A model generated the notes under the pieces. That model saw only the letters and a list, made by a program, of their open reading frames with translations, made no database searches and was not told the origin of the DNA. The position numbers and the translations under genes were made by a program. From Flaveria trinervia (taxonomy: Eukaryota; Streptophyta; Magnoliopsida; Asterales; Asteraceae), in NCBI GenBank assembly GCA_025506515.1, contig CM046452.1, positions 99,170,311 through 99,234,310 on the forward strand: a DNA stretch of 64,000 nt. The letters are read 5' to 3'. Within the stretch, counting starts at the first letter, position 1. Every line of letters begins with the position of its first letter. Below are positions 49,891 to 61,056 of this stretch, piece after piece.

Positions 49891-50153
49891 AAAAAAAATC
49901 CGGTTGTACCCGTTTTTAGACCCGACCTGGACCCGACCCGACCCTAACCGGGTATATCGGGTAGGGTATTATACATGTTGAACCCAACCTATGTTAGTAC
50001 CCGGGTTCACTAATACCCGGGTACAAAGAAACCCGATTGGCCCAACCCAATTTGAACCCTGTTTCGGGTCCAGCCCATAACCCGGTTTATGCATCTCTAG
50101 GTAGAAACTCAAAGGGCTAGGTGGGTTGGGTTACGAGTCAAAACAAGTCAAAT

Positions 50154-50293
50154 AAATTTATTTTCGACTCGTCTCTTTTAACAAAGAAAATTAATCATGC
50201 TACGTAACTGAAAAAGATAATAATAAAATTTATTTTCGACTCGTCTCTTTTAACAAAGAAAATTAATCATGCTACTGAAAAAGATAATAATAA
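50154..50293. repeat. Tandem duplication, 72-bp unit
   Basis: The unit containing TTTTCGACTCGTCTCTTTTA and TTAATCATGCTAC occurs twice in a row (50154-50225 and 50226-50293). The second copy lacks about five bases after GCTAC. The near identity implies a recent event. Confidence 0.9.
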
Positions 50294-50392
50294 TTTTGCT
50301 ATTATTATTTTAAAAGTAGTTTGGACACATTTTAACTTTTGAGGCAATGCATTCATATAAGTATTTAAATGTGAATTAAGTGTTTAAATATG

Positions 50393-50575
50393 AAAAGTAA
50401 TCTAAAGAGAAGCTGGGCCCATATGTTTAATGCAACTTTTAAAAAGACACACAAATAAATACATTACACATGCATTTATAGCATGGGCCTTCATATTGGG
50501 CCCTACAAAATCTAACACCAATCCAACCTTCAAATCTTTCAGAAAACGGGTTGACCCGTTTAGCTTTTCTTCCTG
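50393..50575. repeat. Diverged duplicate, copy B, upstream of LRR gene
   Basis: This is the second copy of the segment at 45815-46005. It lies 300-480 bp upstream of the LRR start codon and so may contain part of that gene's promoter. It could equally be a repeat family present in two places. Confidence 0.6.
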
Positions 50576-50873
50576 ACCCGAAACCTGTGTGGAAGATATG
50601 AACATTAATCATGATCCATATCATCTTGTTAAATTAAATAATTAAATCAATCAATCAAATCCATTTCTGAAAGATGTCTCCATGAATGACCTCAAAGAAA
50701 TAAAAACTAGAAAAAGAAATTACAGACGATAATGGAGCCTCTGACAACACTCTGTTGTAATCATAAAACACCCACTCACTCGTTTTTCCCCAAATACTTG
50801 CACTCACTTCCATTTTCCATATACAATCAAATATTCAAATCAAAACCCTTTTAAATTCTATCCCAAAATCAAA

Positions 50874-52140
50874 ATGATTCATCTTTCTTCTTCAAATCTG
50901 TTCAATTTCATCACCTTTTTCATGGTGCTCTGTTTTCATGGCGACTCTGTTACACACTGGGAAGACATACAAGCTCTGAAACAGTTCAGAAATAGCGTCG
51001 ATTCCAACTCAGTGAGTCATGGCTCGTGCTTATCTTCATGGGATTTCACCGTCGATCCCTGCGACTCCATCTCCGGCGAGAATTTCACCTGTGGACTCCG
51101 GTGTGACGTCATCATCTCCGGCGTCAGCCGAGTCACCGAACTCACTCTCGATCAAGCGGGTTACTCCGGTTCGCTCGCTTCTTCTTCATGGAATCTTCCG
51201 TACCTTCAAACGTTAGACCTCACAAACAACTTCTTCACCGGTGCAATTCCCCTGTTTTCCCGATTAACTCGGTTACAACGACTCAGTCTCTCCACCAACT
51301 CGCTCAACGGGTCGATCCCTGACTCGGTCGACTCACTCCCCAACTCACTCGAAGAGCTTCTTCTCGATAACAACAACCTCAACGGCCCCATTCCACAATC
51401 TCTCAACGGTTTAGAGAACTTAAAACGACTCGAGCTGCAAGGTAACAAACTCACCGGCGAGTTCCCCGAGTTGACTCAACTCAGTAACCTTACCTTCCTC
51501 GACGTCAGCAACAACGCCATCTCCGGCGACGTTCCGGCGAGTTTCCCCACCAACCTAATCGAACTAACGATGAGAAACAACTCCCTACAAGGGAGTATTC
51601 CGGCGAATCTAGTCGACAGTACCGTTTATCTTCAAGTTCTAGACTGAGTTACAACAACCTCACCGGATCTCTTCCGCCGGAGCTTTTCACACACCCATTT
51701 CTCCAACAGTTAACACTAGCACACAACCACCTCCTTCGGGTTCAAACTCCGGCGAATTGGGTCCGAAACAGTGAGCTTATAGCTGCTGATTTGAGCAACA
51801 ATGATATCCGTGGGTTTTTACCCGGGTTCATGGGTTGGATGCCGAAGCTATCGGCGTTATCATTGGAGAATAATAAGTTTTACGGCATGATTCCGACGGA
51901 ATATGCTTTGAAGGCGGTGGCAGACGGCGGTGCCGGCGGTGGTGCTCCGTTTGAGAGGCTGATGTTGGGTGGGAACTACCTGTTCGGGTTGATACCGGGT
52001 CCGTTTTTGCGGTTGAAACCCGGGTCGGGTGCGACGATCGGTTGGGGGATAATTGTTTGTATGAGTGCCCCGAGAGTTTTTACTTCTGTGCGGGAGGGGT
52101 GCAGAAGAGTTTAGTGGAATGCAAGAGTTTCACTCCATGA
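50874..52140 (+). pseudogene. Secreted leucine-rich-repeat protein gene with two 1-nt frameshifts
   Basis: This encodes an LRR protein of the plant extracellular (RLP-like, no kinase) type. The start is a hydrophobic signal peptide (NLFNFITFFMVLCFHGDSV), followed by the N-terminal cap with paired Cys (SSWDFTVDPCDS, CGLRCDV). About ten LRRs of the LxxLxLxxNxLxGxIP pattern follow, then a C-terminal cap CLYECP..FYFCAGG..KSLVECKSF ending at 52138-52140. The frame breaks at 51642-51646, where LQVLD runs into TGA; the next frame continues exactly with LSYNNLTGSLPPEL. It breaks again at about 52040-52048, beside a run of five G, after which the third frame holds the C-terminal cap. Each break needs one extra base. 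No intron is seen. It may be a young pseudogene, or intact with assembly errors. Confidence 0.85.
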
Positions 52141-53099
52141 GATTAAATTTTGTAGGGTCATTCAATTTTTTTTTTTGTACGTTGTTATATTATATGTTTT
52201 TGCGTCGGGTGGTATACGCGTCTCGGGTGGTATACGCGTCTACATGCTTATGTAGATGTGTGTGATTGCACGATAGTCTTCGATACACGTATGAACATAA
52301 TATTGTAATATGTTAGGTGTCATTTTCATGTTAGGAACGTATATAAATGTTAGGCCACATGGAATGCCCCGTGGGTGCCATGATCGGGTGATTCGGGTAT
52401 ACTAACTGTGTATCTCAGGTGCGTCTATTGTGTTGTTGGTCTGGTTATGAACCCGAGCGTGAACTGGCTTCAAACTAGCCGTTCAATGGCAATATTAACA
52501 TTGGGGAAGTTAGGTTGCTTCAATGTAGTAATAATGAGTGACTACTCTGTTTGGGGTGCTTTATGATAGTTTTTAGAGCACTCCTAACAACATTAAAGAT
52601 TTTAATGAGAGAAGATATTGATTTAGTGAGGACTAGATTTGGTTTTTATCCTTCTATTTTATAAAAGTTGGTAAAATTGACATTTTTGGCCTTTTGCATA
52701 TGCCTCATTGATTTGTTGCATCTATGGTCGAAATTGGATCTTAACGTTCCTATAATTATTTAATTTGAATATAATAAATTAAGTTGACAAGTTAATGAGA
52801 TTCCAACTTTTTTGAATTACTTTATATAATTTTAAGACATGATATATTAAATGTAGATAAATTCATTCATCAAGATTGGTACCGGTACTGGTACAAAATA
52901 TGGTATGGTATTGTATATGTATCGATACGATATTTAAAGGTACAATTTGAAAAAATATCATTACCATATCGAATCATTACAGAACCGAAAGTGTTGATCT
53001 CAAAACACTAATAATTGAGTACGAATTCATACCAAAAATAATTCTTACTGGAAATTCCGTAACAGTACCGATTTTGTCTCGATGTTTGGTACTGCTTGC

Positions 53100-53544
53100 T
53101 CATTTATATTATACTAATTAACAATATTTCTATGCATAATAATGTTGCATTTTGTGCATACAAGGTTATTTAAAAAAAAGTTTGATTTTCAATTTTAACT
53201 TGAAGTTTTTATTTTCGTATTGTGCTTCATAAATTTGTTTCTTTTATTACTTTTAACCAAAAACTCTTCATACATTACAATTTAATATTACAACTTTATA
53301 TTTTTAATTTTGTTCCCGTATACTTTTATCTTTCATAAATTGTTGTTATAAGTTTCGTTCTAAGTTTTGCAAGTTAACACGGCACAACATGCATGTGTGG
53401 TTCGACATTTTTACATTTTGCTTTACGTTTCATTTAAATTTTGTGAGTTAACACAACACAATATGCTTGTGTAATTTAACATTTTATGTTTATTTTTCTG
53501 TTATGACAGGTTCGTCACAACGCGCGGGTCTTTGACCGACTTAG
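53100..53544 (+). mobile_element. Possible short Helitron
   Basis: The 3' part, CACAACGCGCGGGTC followed by a short spacer and CTTAG before T, resembles the hairpin and CTRR end of many plant Helitrons. A possible 5' end is TCATTTATATTATACTAATT near 53100. Both ends deviate from consensus. Confidence 0.35.
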
Positions 53545-53612
53545 TTATATTTTCTTATGTTTTATATTTTGGTCTAAGTTTTTCGTATTAACACACCACA
53601 ATTTCAGTGTTG
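53362..53612. repeat. Three copies of a 40-bp motif
   Basis: Copies near 53362, 53434 and 53574 share the pattern AGTTAACACNNCACAA followed by TGTG or TGTTG. The last copy lies outside the candidate Helitron, so the repeats predate it or the border is wrong. Confidence 0.55.
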
Positions 53613-55829
53613 GTGGTTGTTAAAGTGGTGTGACATGAGTGTTATTTGGTGTGTTTTTACGACCCGACGCACACGCAAAAGCTGGGAGCTTAATTAACTG
53701 AAATGCATCTGTCATACAAGAATTGCAACATCTACAAATTGATCACAATTCCTTAACTGAATATATCTTTTTAAAAAGAGAAACTTATCAAACACTTGAT
53801 AATATATTAATATATAAAATATATAAAAGTTGTAGATTTTATAAGTTTGTTGATTTATATCATCTTATATCAAAAAAATAATAAAATTTAGAGCTTATAT
53901 TAATTTTGGAGAGTTGGAGTTATGATGCACATGCACATGAGTTGAGTTAACTAAAAAAGTTAACGTCCGTTAATATAAAGGGTGAAATTCATAAGAGGTT
54001 TTCACATAAATAATAAATAGTGTATTTTTTTAAAAGAAATAACCCATTCCATAATTAAGTCTACTATAAAAGATAAAAAATTGTGATTTACTCTAAAATA
54101 TTTTTATAAAAGATGCTGTTTTCTAAGGACGTGCTCATGAAATAAGGTTGGAACGCCACCGCCTCTCGCCCCTTTGCCATGGTCACACTCACTGGCAACC
54201 CCATCACATCTCCTATCCGCCTATCATGTCAAGGTTTTGTTACTCTCGCCCCTTTGCCGTGCTCGTGAAATAAAGTTGGGGCTGTTTTTTGGACGGCAAA
54301 TGTTATTTTACCTTTTGTTACATATATGTTGAATATAAATACAATAATGAATAGTCTTATATATACGTGTAACACTATGTAGAATAAAAAATGGTTACGT
54401 ATACGTAACGTATATGTAACATATATCATTCTACGGTTTTTCATTTGATCCATACACAGATATAAATGGTGGAGATAAAATTTTTATAAATTATATAACC
54501 GATTTCATTGATGTTTTCTAATTTTAACGTAACATTGTAATTTTTTTACGATCCATCATCCATCGTTATAATCTCTCAAAATTTAATAACTAACATCATG
54601 GATAGTAACCTCACGACACATTATTTTGCCACGTGTCTTGTTTAATAAACTATACTTTAGACTTTAGACTAGTAAAAAAGTAAGATAAATTTTGTTTAAC
54701 GTAACCAAATTAATTCACGCAAGATTGATTGAAAAGTTATTGCATTACGTGTGCAGCGGGCTTACCCTTAAAATATTGATTAGTAGAGTCGCACAAATAT
54801 GAATTTTTTTACAGCTAATTACAAACTTACTACAAAATCAAAATTATACTATGCTAACTGTTCTTAATTGAAATAATACAGCAATACTTAAATTTAAAAG
54901 TGTGCACAAGCAATTATGCGTTTTTTTAATCATCAAATTGATCATATGGTGTGTTCATATATTTGATCTATACAAGTAGAGCCACTTGTAGTTTGTTTGG
55001 CTCAACTTGATAAAGTCTCAATTGAGTTGAGTTCAAATGATAATTAGTTTAAACCAGTACTAAGTCCATCGTATTGCAGCGGGGGCATAAAACTGTGTCA
55101 ATTAACATAAATATCATATCACCATCATCGGCCACCAACGTCGGAAAACCTCGTAATAAATTACTTAAAAAATAAAACGAAAAAAATATAAAAACCGAAC
55201 AGAAAGTAGACGTGAAAACGTTGAATTACGCACGTGAAACATAAAATATTAAATAACTAAGTTGATCTAAGACCGGCGTTGTTGCCGGAACCGTTTATAG
55301 GGGGAAAGACAGGCATAAATGTTGAACCGCACGCGTACATTGCGGTGTGTTAAATCGTAAAATTGGTAAAACGAAACATTATAAGATATAAAAAGTAGAG
55401 GGGATAAAGTTGAAAGTGAAAAATTATAAAAGTTAAATTGTAAAAAATGTAAAAGTATTAGAGATAAAAGTAAAATTTAAAAATAAAAGAAACCAAAGGT
55501 TCAACCCTTATACATAATGTACAACACTTGATGCATAAAAATTAATTAGTATTATCTATAATTAGAGTTCATTTAATAGTTAATATGAGCTTGAGATTAA
55601 ACAGGCTTATAAGTTTAAATGAGTATGTTATTTATAAAGCTACAATACTTTAAATTCCATTTAATATAAATAAATTAGATAACAAATATCATTGCATGTA
55701 TAAATATGAAAAAAGTAACAAAATAATATTATATATAATATATTATATACCAGAGAAATGATCACTATAAATAAATTTAGATTTATTTATACGTGTATAA
55801 AAGCAAAATAATTATATAACTAATAAATA

Positions 55830-55960
55830 ACCACTTCGACTTTAGCCCAATGGTAAGTGGCCGAGGCTACTTTAGAGATACGAGGGTTTGAGTCTCGAGT
55901 GTGACATAGAAAAGTTTTGAGGTGGATTAGGAGCAGTATAATTCGTCGCTTTATAAAAAA
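55830..55960 (+). mobile_element. tRNA-derived SINE
   Basis: This short element of about 130 bp has a Pol III promoter in its tRNA-like head: box A TAGCCCAATGG (55843-55853) and box B GGTTTGAGTCT (55885-55895), with a spacing normal for tRNA genes. The body ends in TTATAAAAAA. The flanks AACTAATAAATA (55818-55829) and AACTACTAAATA (55961-55972) are a 12-bp target duplication with one mismatch, as expected for LINE-driven insertion. It does not fold as a full tRNA, so it is not a tRNA gene. Confidence 0.8.
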
Positions 55961-57204
55961 AACTACTAAATACATGCTATATTGAGAGAGAAATTGATAG
56001 GCAGAGATGTTTTTAAGAATTAAGAGAGAGCTTTTTTTTCTCTCTCACTTGAATAGTCGAATTAAATTTAACTTATTATTAAAACCCAAACATGTAGAAT
56101 ATAACATTCGTTATGCCGTCTTTTAATTTTTAAATGATTATTTAATGAAATCTAAAACATATACGTATAAGTTGTCGACTATATATTAACGTTTTATAGG
56201 CATTCGACATTGGTGCGTCCAACTTGACAAATGACAGTAACCGTTTCTTATATTGATATCTGAGATGGTCAATGTTTGCAACTACATCGTCATCAATTTT
56301 GAATTTTTCATGTATCCTAATTATTTTCCGCAGCACTGCGTTGTGAGAGTTTTTTCCTTTTGATTTTAACTGTTATCGGTCCAGCTCGTAAATTATAATA
56401 CTGAATACCACAAGGGTTTTAATAATTCTAATACCGGCAACAATAATGATTGCTTATAATTAATTCGGTTCGTCACGATACAATAATAGTAATATTGGTT
56501 TCTTAATACAACTTTCTCTTCAAGAAATACCATATTGAAACGTTGAAAAAAAAATAATGATAGCCGTGCATTCTATTTCTTAAAAGAAATAAATAGAGGA
56601 AAGTTATTCTCCGTGCTACACAGTGATAATTTAGTCATTTTCTCCCCGCACTACGTGGTGTGAGTTTGGTCGTTTTCAACTCGGCTCACCCAAAGCATAA
56701 AAGCGAATATCGAAACTGATCATATGATAAAAGCAATACCAGTCACATTTTTTTCACACATAATCAGTTCGGTACATCGCAATATCACAATGATAACAAG
56801 GATTGCTACAACTTATGAAAAATACTCGATTCTAAATACAATTCTGTTTCAAAAAATAAAATTATATCAGAACATTAAAAAAATAAATAACTTACACTTT
56901 CCCTTTTTCCTTTTTCTTTATAAACGAACGTAAACCATGTAGTGATAATACAAACGAAAATTTTCAAATAGCCAAGGTAAGAAAAAGGTGATAATCGTTG
57001 ACCAAAATCCTTGAAGCACTCATGTTTGGTGAATTTATTGAATGTGAAGATTAATCAAATTCAATCACTGTTCAATTTTCATGATCGTCGACTGTGTTTT
57101 TTATTTATTTATTTTTTCAATTAAATATATTTTTCTACCAAATATTAGTGACGTGGAGTCTTGATGTCTATGAGTGTATGTTTTTAGTACACGTTGGCTT
57201 GAAA

Positions 57205-57228
57205 TCTCTCTCTCTCTCTCTCTCTCTA
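57205..57228. repeat. (TC)n microsatellite
   Basis: This is a pure TC tract of about 12 units. Confidence 0.95.
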
Positions 57229-58008
57229 TTTCTCTCATTGTTTTTAATTGTTTAATTTATGAAAATGTTATTATCAAAAGAGATATATTAAAATAACGAA
57301 ATAACGATCGTAAGACTATAAATAACTTTAAAAGATTAATTATATGTGCAACTTTATTGAATTGATTTGCTCTAAACAAAATTTAAAATCTTACATATTT
57401 GACTCTGGAGGTCACGGATCCAAACTGATCCATTTCTTAACATTGACTGGCTAATTTCATGAGTACTCATGTTATACTTTTAAAATAATTTTTAAACAAG
57501 CAAATAGTTTTGTTGTGTAAAAGAAAATGTAATGTGTAAAAGTAAGAATGTTTATTAGACGAAAGGGATTTCTTAGAAAAATGTGTTTGGTTTATCTCTA
57601 GAAATTTTGATTTCTATCCTTATCTACTTTGTGGTATAATGAATTGCATTTTGTATCTTATGTACAATTTGTACTCTTTTTATGTGTAAATTTATTATGA
57701 TTTTAATAGTTTTCTATAAAATGTCACATAATTCATACTTTTAAGTTATACTAATTTGTTAATTTTTACTAGCTCTTTGCTCTAGCTCTTTTTCTTACTT
57801 AGATGTATATTTATTTATGAGATAAAACTCCAGATCTGTCACTATATCATCTTGTCCCACTATCTCCAACATCCGACATGCACAAGGTTGATCGGTGTGA
57901 ATGTGTAAAAGTAAAATAGAAGCGAAATCCTACATGCAATATGTAAAGAACAAATAAACACATTATACGTTTATGTTTGTAATTTGATAGGTATTGGTCA
58001 ATATCAAA

Positions 58009-58060
58009 ATTATTATTATTATTATTATTATATTATTATTATTATATATTATTATTATTA

Positions 58061-58096
<36 letters not shown>

Positions 58097-58135
58097 GATT
58101 ATGATTATGATTATGATTTGATTATGATTATGATT

Positions 58136-58191
<56 letters not shown>

Positions 58192-58200
58192 TAAGATTAT
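58009..58200. repeat. Compound microsatellite (ATT)n-(ATTATG)n-(ATG)n
   Basis: ATT repeats grade into TTATGA repeats, then into about 11 ATG units, and back to TTATGA. The symmetrical order suggests stepwise slippage from one ancestral ATT tract. Confidence 0.9.
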
Positions 58201-58252
58201 TAAGTGGGAAAGGAGCAAGAGATCTTGACGATGGATGGTTAAAGCCAAATTC

Positions 58253-58280
58253 GGGGGGGGGGGGGGGGGGGGGGGGGGGG
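58253..58280. repeat. 28-base G homopolymer
   Basis: This is an uninterrupted run of 28 G in strongly AT-rich surroundings, about 50 bp after the compound microsatellite. It could form G-quadruplexes. Its true length may be uncertain because long homopolymers are sequencing-error prone. Confidence 0.9.
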
Positions 58281-60033
58281 TACTTAACTTAAAAAGACCC
58301 TTTTGCTAAAATATGTTTCAAATGTTGGTGAGAGAAAACGACTACTTGGTTTATCTATGTCCCATTAATTTTACACCTATTTAAATGAAAAATGTGACCC
58401 TTGTGCACATATATATTACTACTCGCATATCTAAAGATAAGTCCAATAATATTATAGATACCAAAAATGAATGAGAACTTAAATTGATTAATTGTATGTT
58501 ATTTTTAGATCCATGCCAATTTAGATTCTTGTATCCATGAAGTATTTTTTTTGTCTGCCATATAACACTCGCTTATATACCCTTATGATACACAGGTAGT
58601 AAATAAAAAGATATCACTAAAGATTTTTTCCTGCCAAACAAAAGTAACTTTTTTAGTTGTAATAAGAACATAAGGTCAACAATAAATGATACGTGAATTA
58701 TAATATTTTTCATATAGATTGTGTGTTTTTAAAAATGTACCTTAATGATACCAAGTGGGATTCAAGTGTCTATTTTTATACATGCATTACTCTTAATTTA
58801 GGTATTCATTAATGGACTAAACAATGACTGTCGGACATTAGTCAATACACACTATAAAGTGGTGTATGTCATGACGACATGACTATAAGTGTGAATTGCT
58901 CTAAAATAATAGAGGTATAATACATTAAAGAAATAACTATATTCATGATTTTAATCTTAAAACTTCTTATTCCTACATTTTTTTACTAACGTACATAAAT
59001 TTAGCACTTTTCTCTTTTTCTTTGAACCAAATGCAGAAAAAAAGCTCCTCTGTATACCCCTCCCTACTCGAGTATATACGTGTCCTTTGTAGTTTACACT
59101 TTACATCAGTAGGATTGTTATTTTTTTTATATGTATGGGTTTTGGTCCCTAGAGGAGTGTTAAACTAAAAATACTAAATTGCCAAAAATGATAGAAATGC
59201 ATTAGGAAGTTACACAAAATAAACTTGTGTTTATCCAAAAATAATAATAATAAAACAGGTAAAATGTCATGTTGAAACTGATGGTCAGGTGTAAAACATC
59301 ATGATCAAACTAAAACTTCATGTTGCAAATTGACACTTGGGTATAAACATGACCAAACTAAATATCGTGTTGAAAATTGTCGCTCATGTGTAAAACATCA
59401 TTACTAACCTAATACGTCATGTAAAATTTGATGGGCGGATGGTAACACGCCATGGCCTATAGACTAAGACATCTTACATTACCGAGCGCGTGTATCTAAA
59501 ACGCCATGTACATAAACTTACAATTCAAAGATTTTTGAATAAAACACATTTTTTATAAAATATATATAATAGTACTATATATATTGGTGTTAAAGATAAA
59601 AAAATACCCAATCTTATAATGTAATTTTCAAAAAAAATACAAATATAAATAATGTTATGAACATTTGAAAAGATAGGTCATTCTTATTTTATCTTTTCAC
59701 ACATTTAAGTTCATCCTCATGACGTGACGCTATATCTACCATTCATTCTAATGGCTCGATATTTGCTATTCATTCTAGTGATTTAAAATCCTTCGCAGAG
59801 TTTTTCCCTTGTGTTTTAATCTCATTCTTTAGGGTTATATTTAAGTCGACCCTTAATTGGTACATGTTCTATTAACTATTTATCCCCATACAAATTAATT
59901 CTAGAGTTTAAACTATAATTGGTTATTAATTTGGAGTGTTATGATTAATCTAATATGGTATATTTGCATTAGATTGTAGATTGTTTAACATTTAGTTCAG
60001 GCATACATAACACATACGTGAAGCAAATATATA

Positions 60034-61056
60034 GCTATACTACTATATAATACATCTCTTTGGATAGAGATGTAATTTGCAAAAAATACAAATTTTAAAG
60101 CAACATGTACAAATGGGTGCATCACATTTATAAGGGGTAGAATAAGAATTTGATTAAAATTTTAGACACTTTAGGGGTAATAAGGTAAATTTATCCATTA
60201 AATTTTATAACTTGACATTTTTGTCATTGTCTCTTTCATGTATATAATAAATATTATTTAGTAATATAATATTATTTAATTCACTTCATTAAATTTTATT
60301 TTATTTATGATACTATAAATTGATATTTAAATTTATATTTATTAATTATATTTTTATAACTAAATAATATTTAATCAACTATATTTTTATTTATATTTAA
60401 ACATATAACTTATATAAATCTTCATATTTATAATAACTATAATAGTAATATTTTTTAGAGGCATATTATTATAAGTTTAATAATTTTAATATATTGTCTA
60501 TATCTTTTATAATAAAAGTGAAAGGATGATAGAATAATTTTAATAAAATATAATATATGATTGCTTATAATACAAATGTTAAAACATATACACGTGGTCA
60601 AACAAAAATCGTCATTACTTTCAATGTCGTTTATATAGATGGAGCACTCCCTCTCTCCCCTTCCTTTATTAGTTGTTAAAAACTCAATAAAAATGATAAT
60701 TTGTGGTGATAATTTCTCCATTAACTTTATTCGGTATATGCTAATCACCACCAAAAGCTAACTCCGAAGATCATAAAACTCTAACATACATTCATAAATA
60801 AACCCCTGTAAAATCTAGGTAATAAGTGATTTTTGACCATAAATACCACCCATGCTTTCATTATTTTTGTTGGGATGGTATAATTGTCTTAAAGACTTTT
60901 GTAATACACGTAATTGTTTTCTTTTATTCAATTTTTTCAGTAATTATTTTGAATTTTTAATTTACGTAGCGCACCGAGCCGATACCGACTAAAATCAAAT
61001 TCCCAAAAAATCATGCAACAACCGTACCGCAGCAACGCGCGGGTATTTCCAACTAG
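60034..61056 (+). mobile_element. Probable non-autonomous Helitron
   Basis: The 3' end has GCAACGCGCGGGT, a short spacer and CTAG followed by T (61053-61056), a standard plant Helitron end. The 5' end GCTATACTACTATATAAT at 60034 resembles the usual TCTATACTACTATATAA with one change. The interior is AT-rich and non-coding. Confidence 0.5.

Larger units (their letters stand above)
46145..50099. mobile_element. Decayed autonomous hAT element
   Basis: The termini are TAGAGATGGGAAAAAACCCG at the left and, inward from the right, TAGAGATGCATAAACCGGG. The flanks GGTAGGAA (46137-46144) and GGTAGAAA (50100-50107) are an 8-bp target duplication with one mismatch. Both subterminal regions are dense in ACCCGGGT / GGGTACCCG segments. 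A broken transposase gene lies inside, and a PIF/Harbinger-like element (47986-49196) has inserted into that gene. All coding remains read rightward. Confidence 0.85.
52141..55829. other. Gene-free stretch
   Basis: No gene is supported. It contains a possible short Helitron (53100-53544), three copies of a 40-bp motif (53362-53612) and partial duplications around CTCTCGCCCCTTTGCC (54161 and 54244). Confidence 0.4.
55973..60033. other. Gene-free stretch with microsatellites
   Basis: No gene was found. A motif like CCGCACTACGTGGTGTGAGT recurs in altered form near 56328, 56612 and 56645, which suggests a decayed transposon. Confidence 0.4.

Noticed and set aside
55843..55895. Possible tRNA gene from box A and box B
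   Set aside because: The sequence lacks paired acceptor and anticodon stems and has a SINE tail and target duplication.
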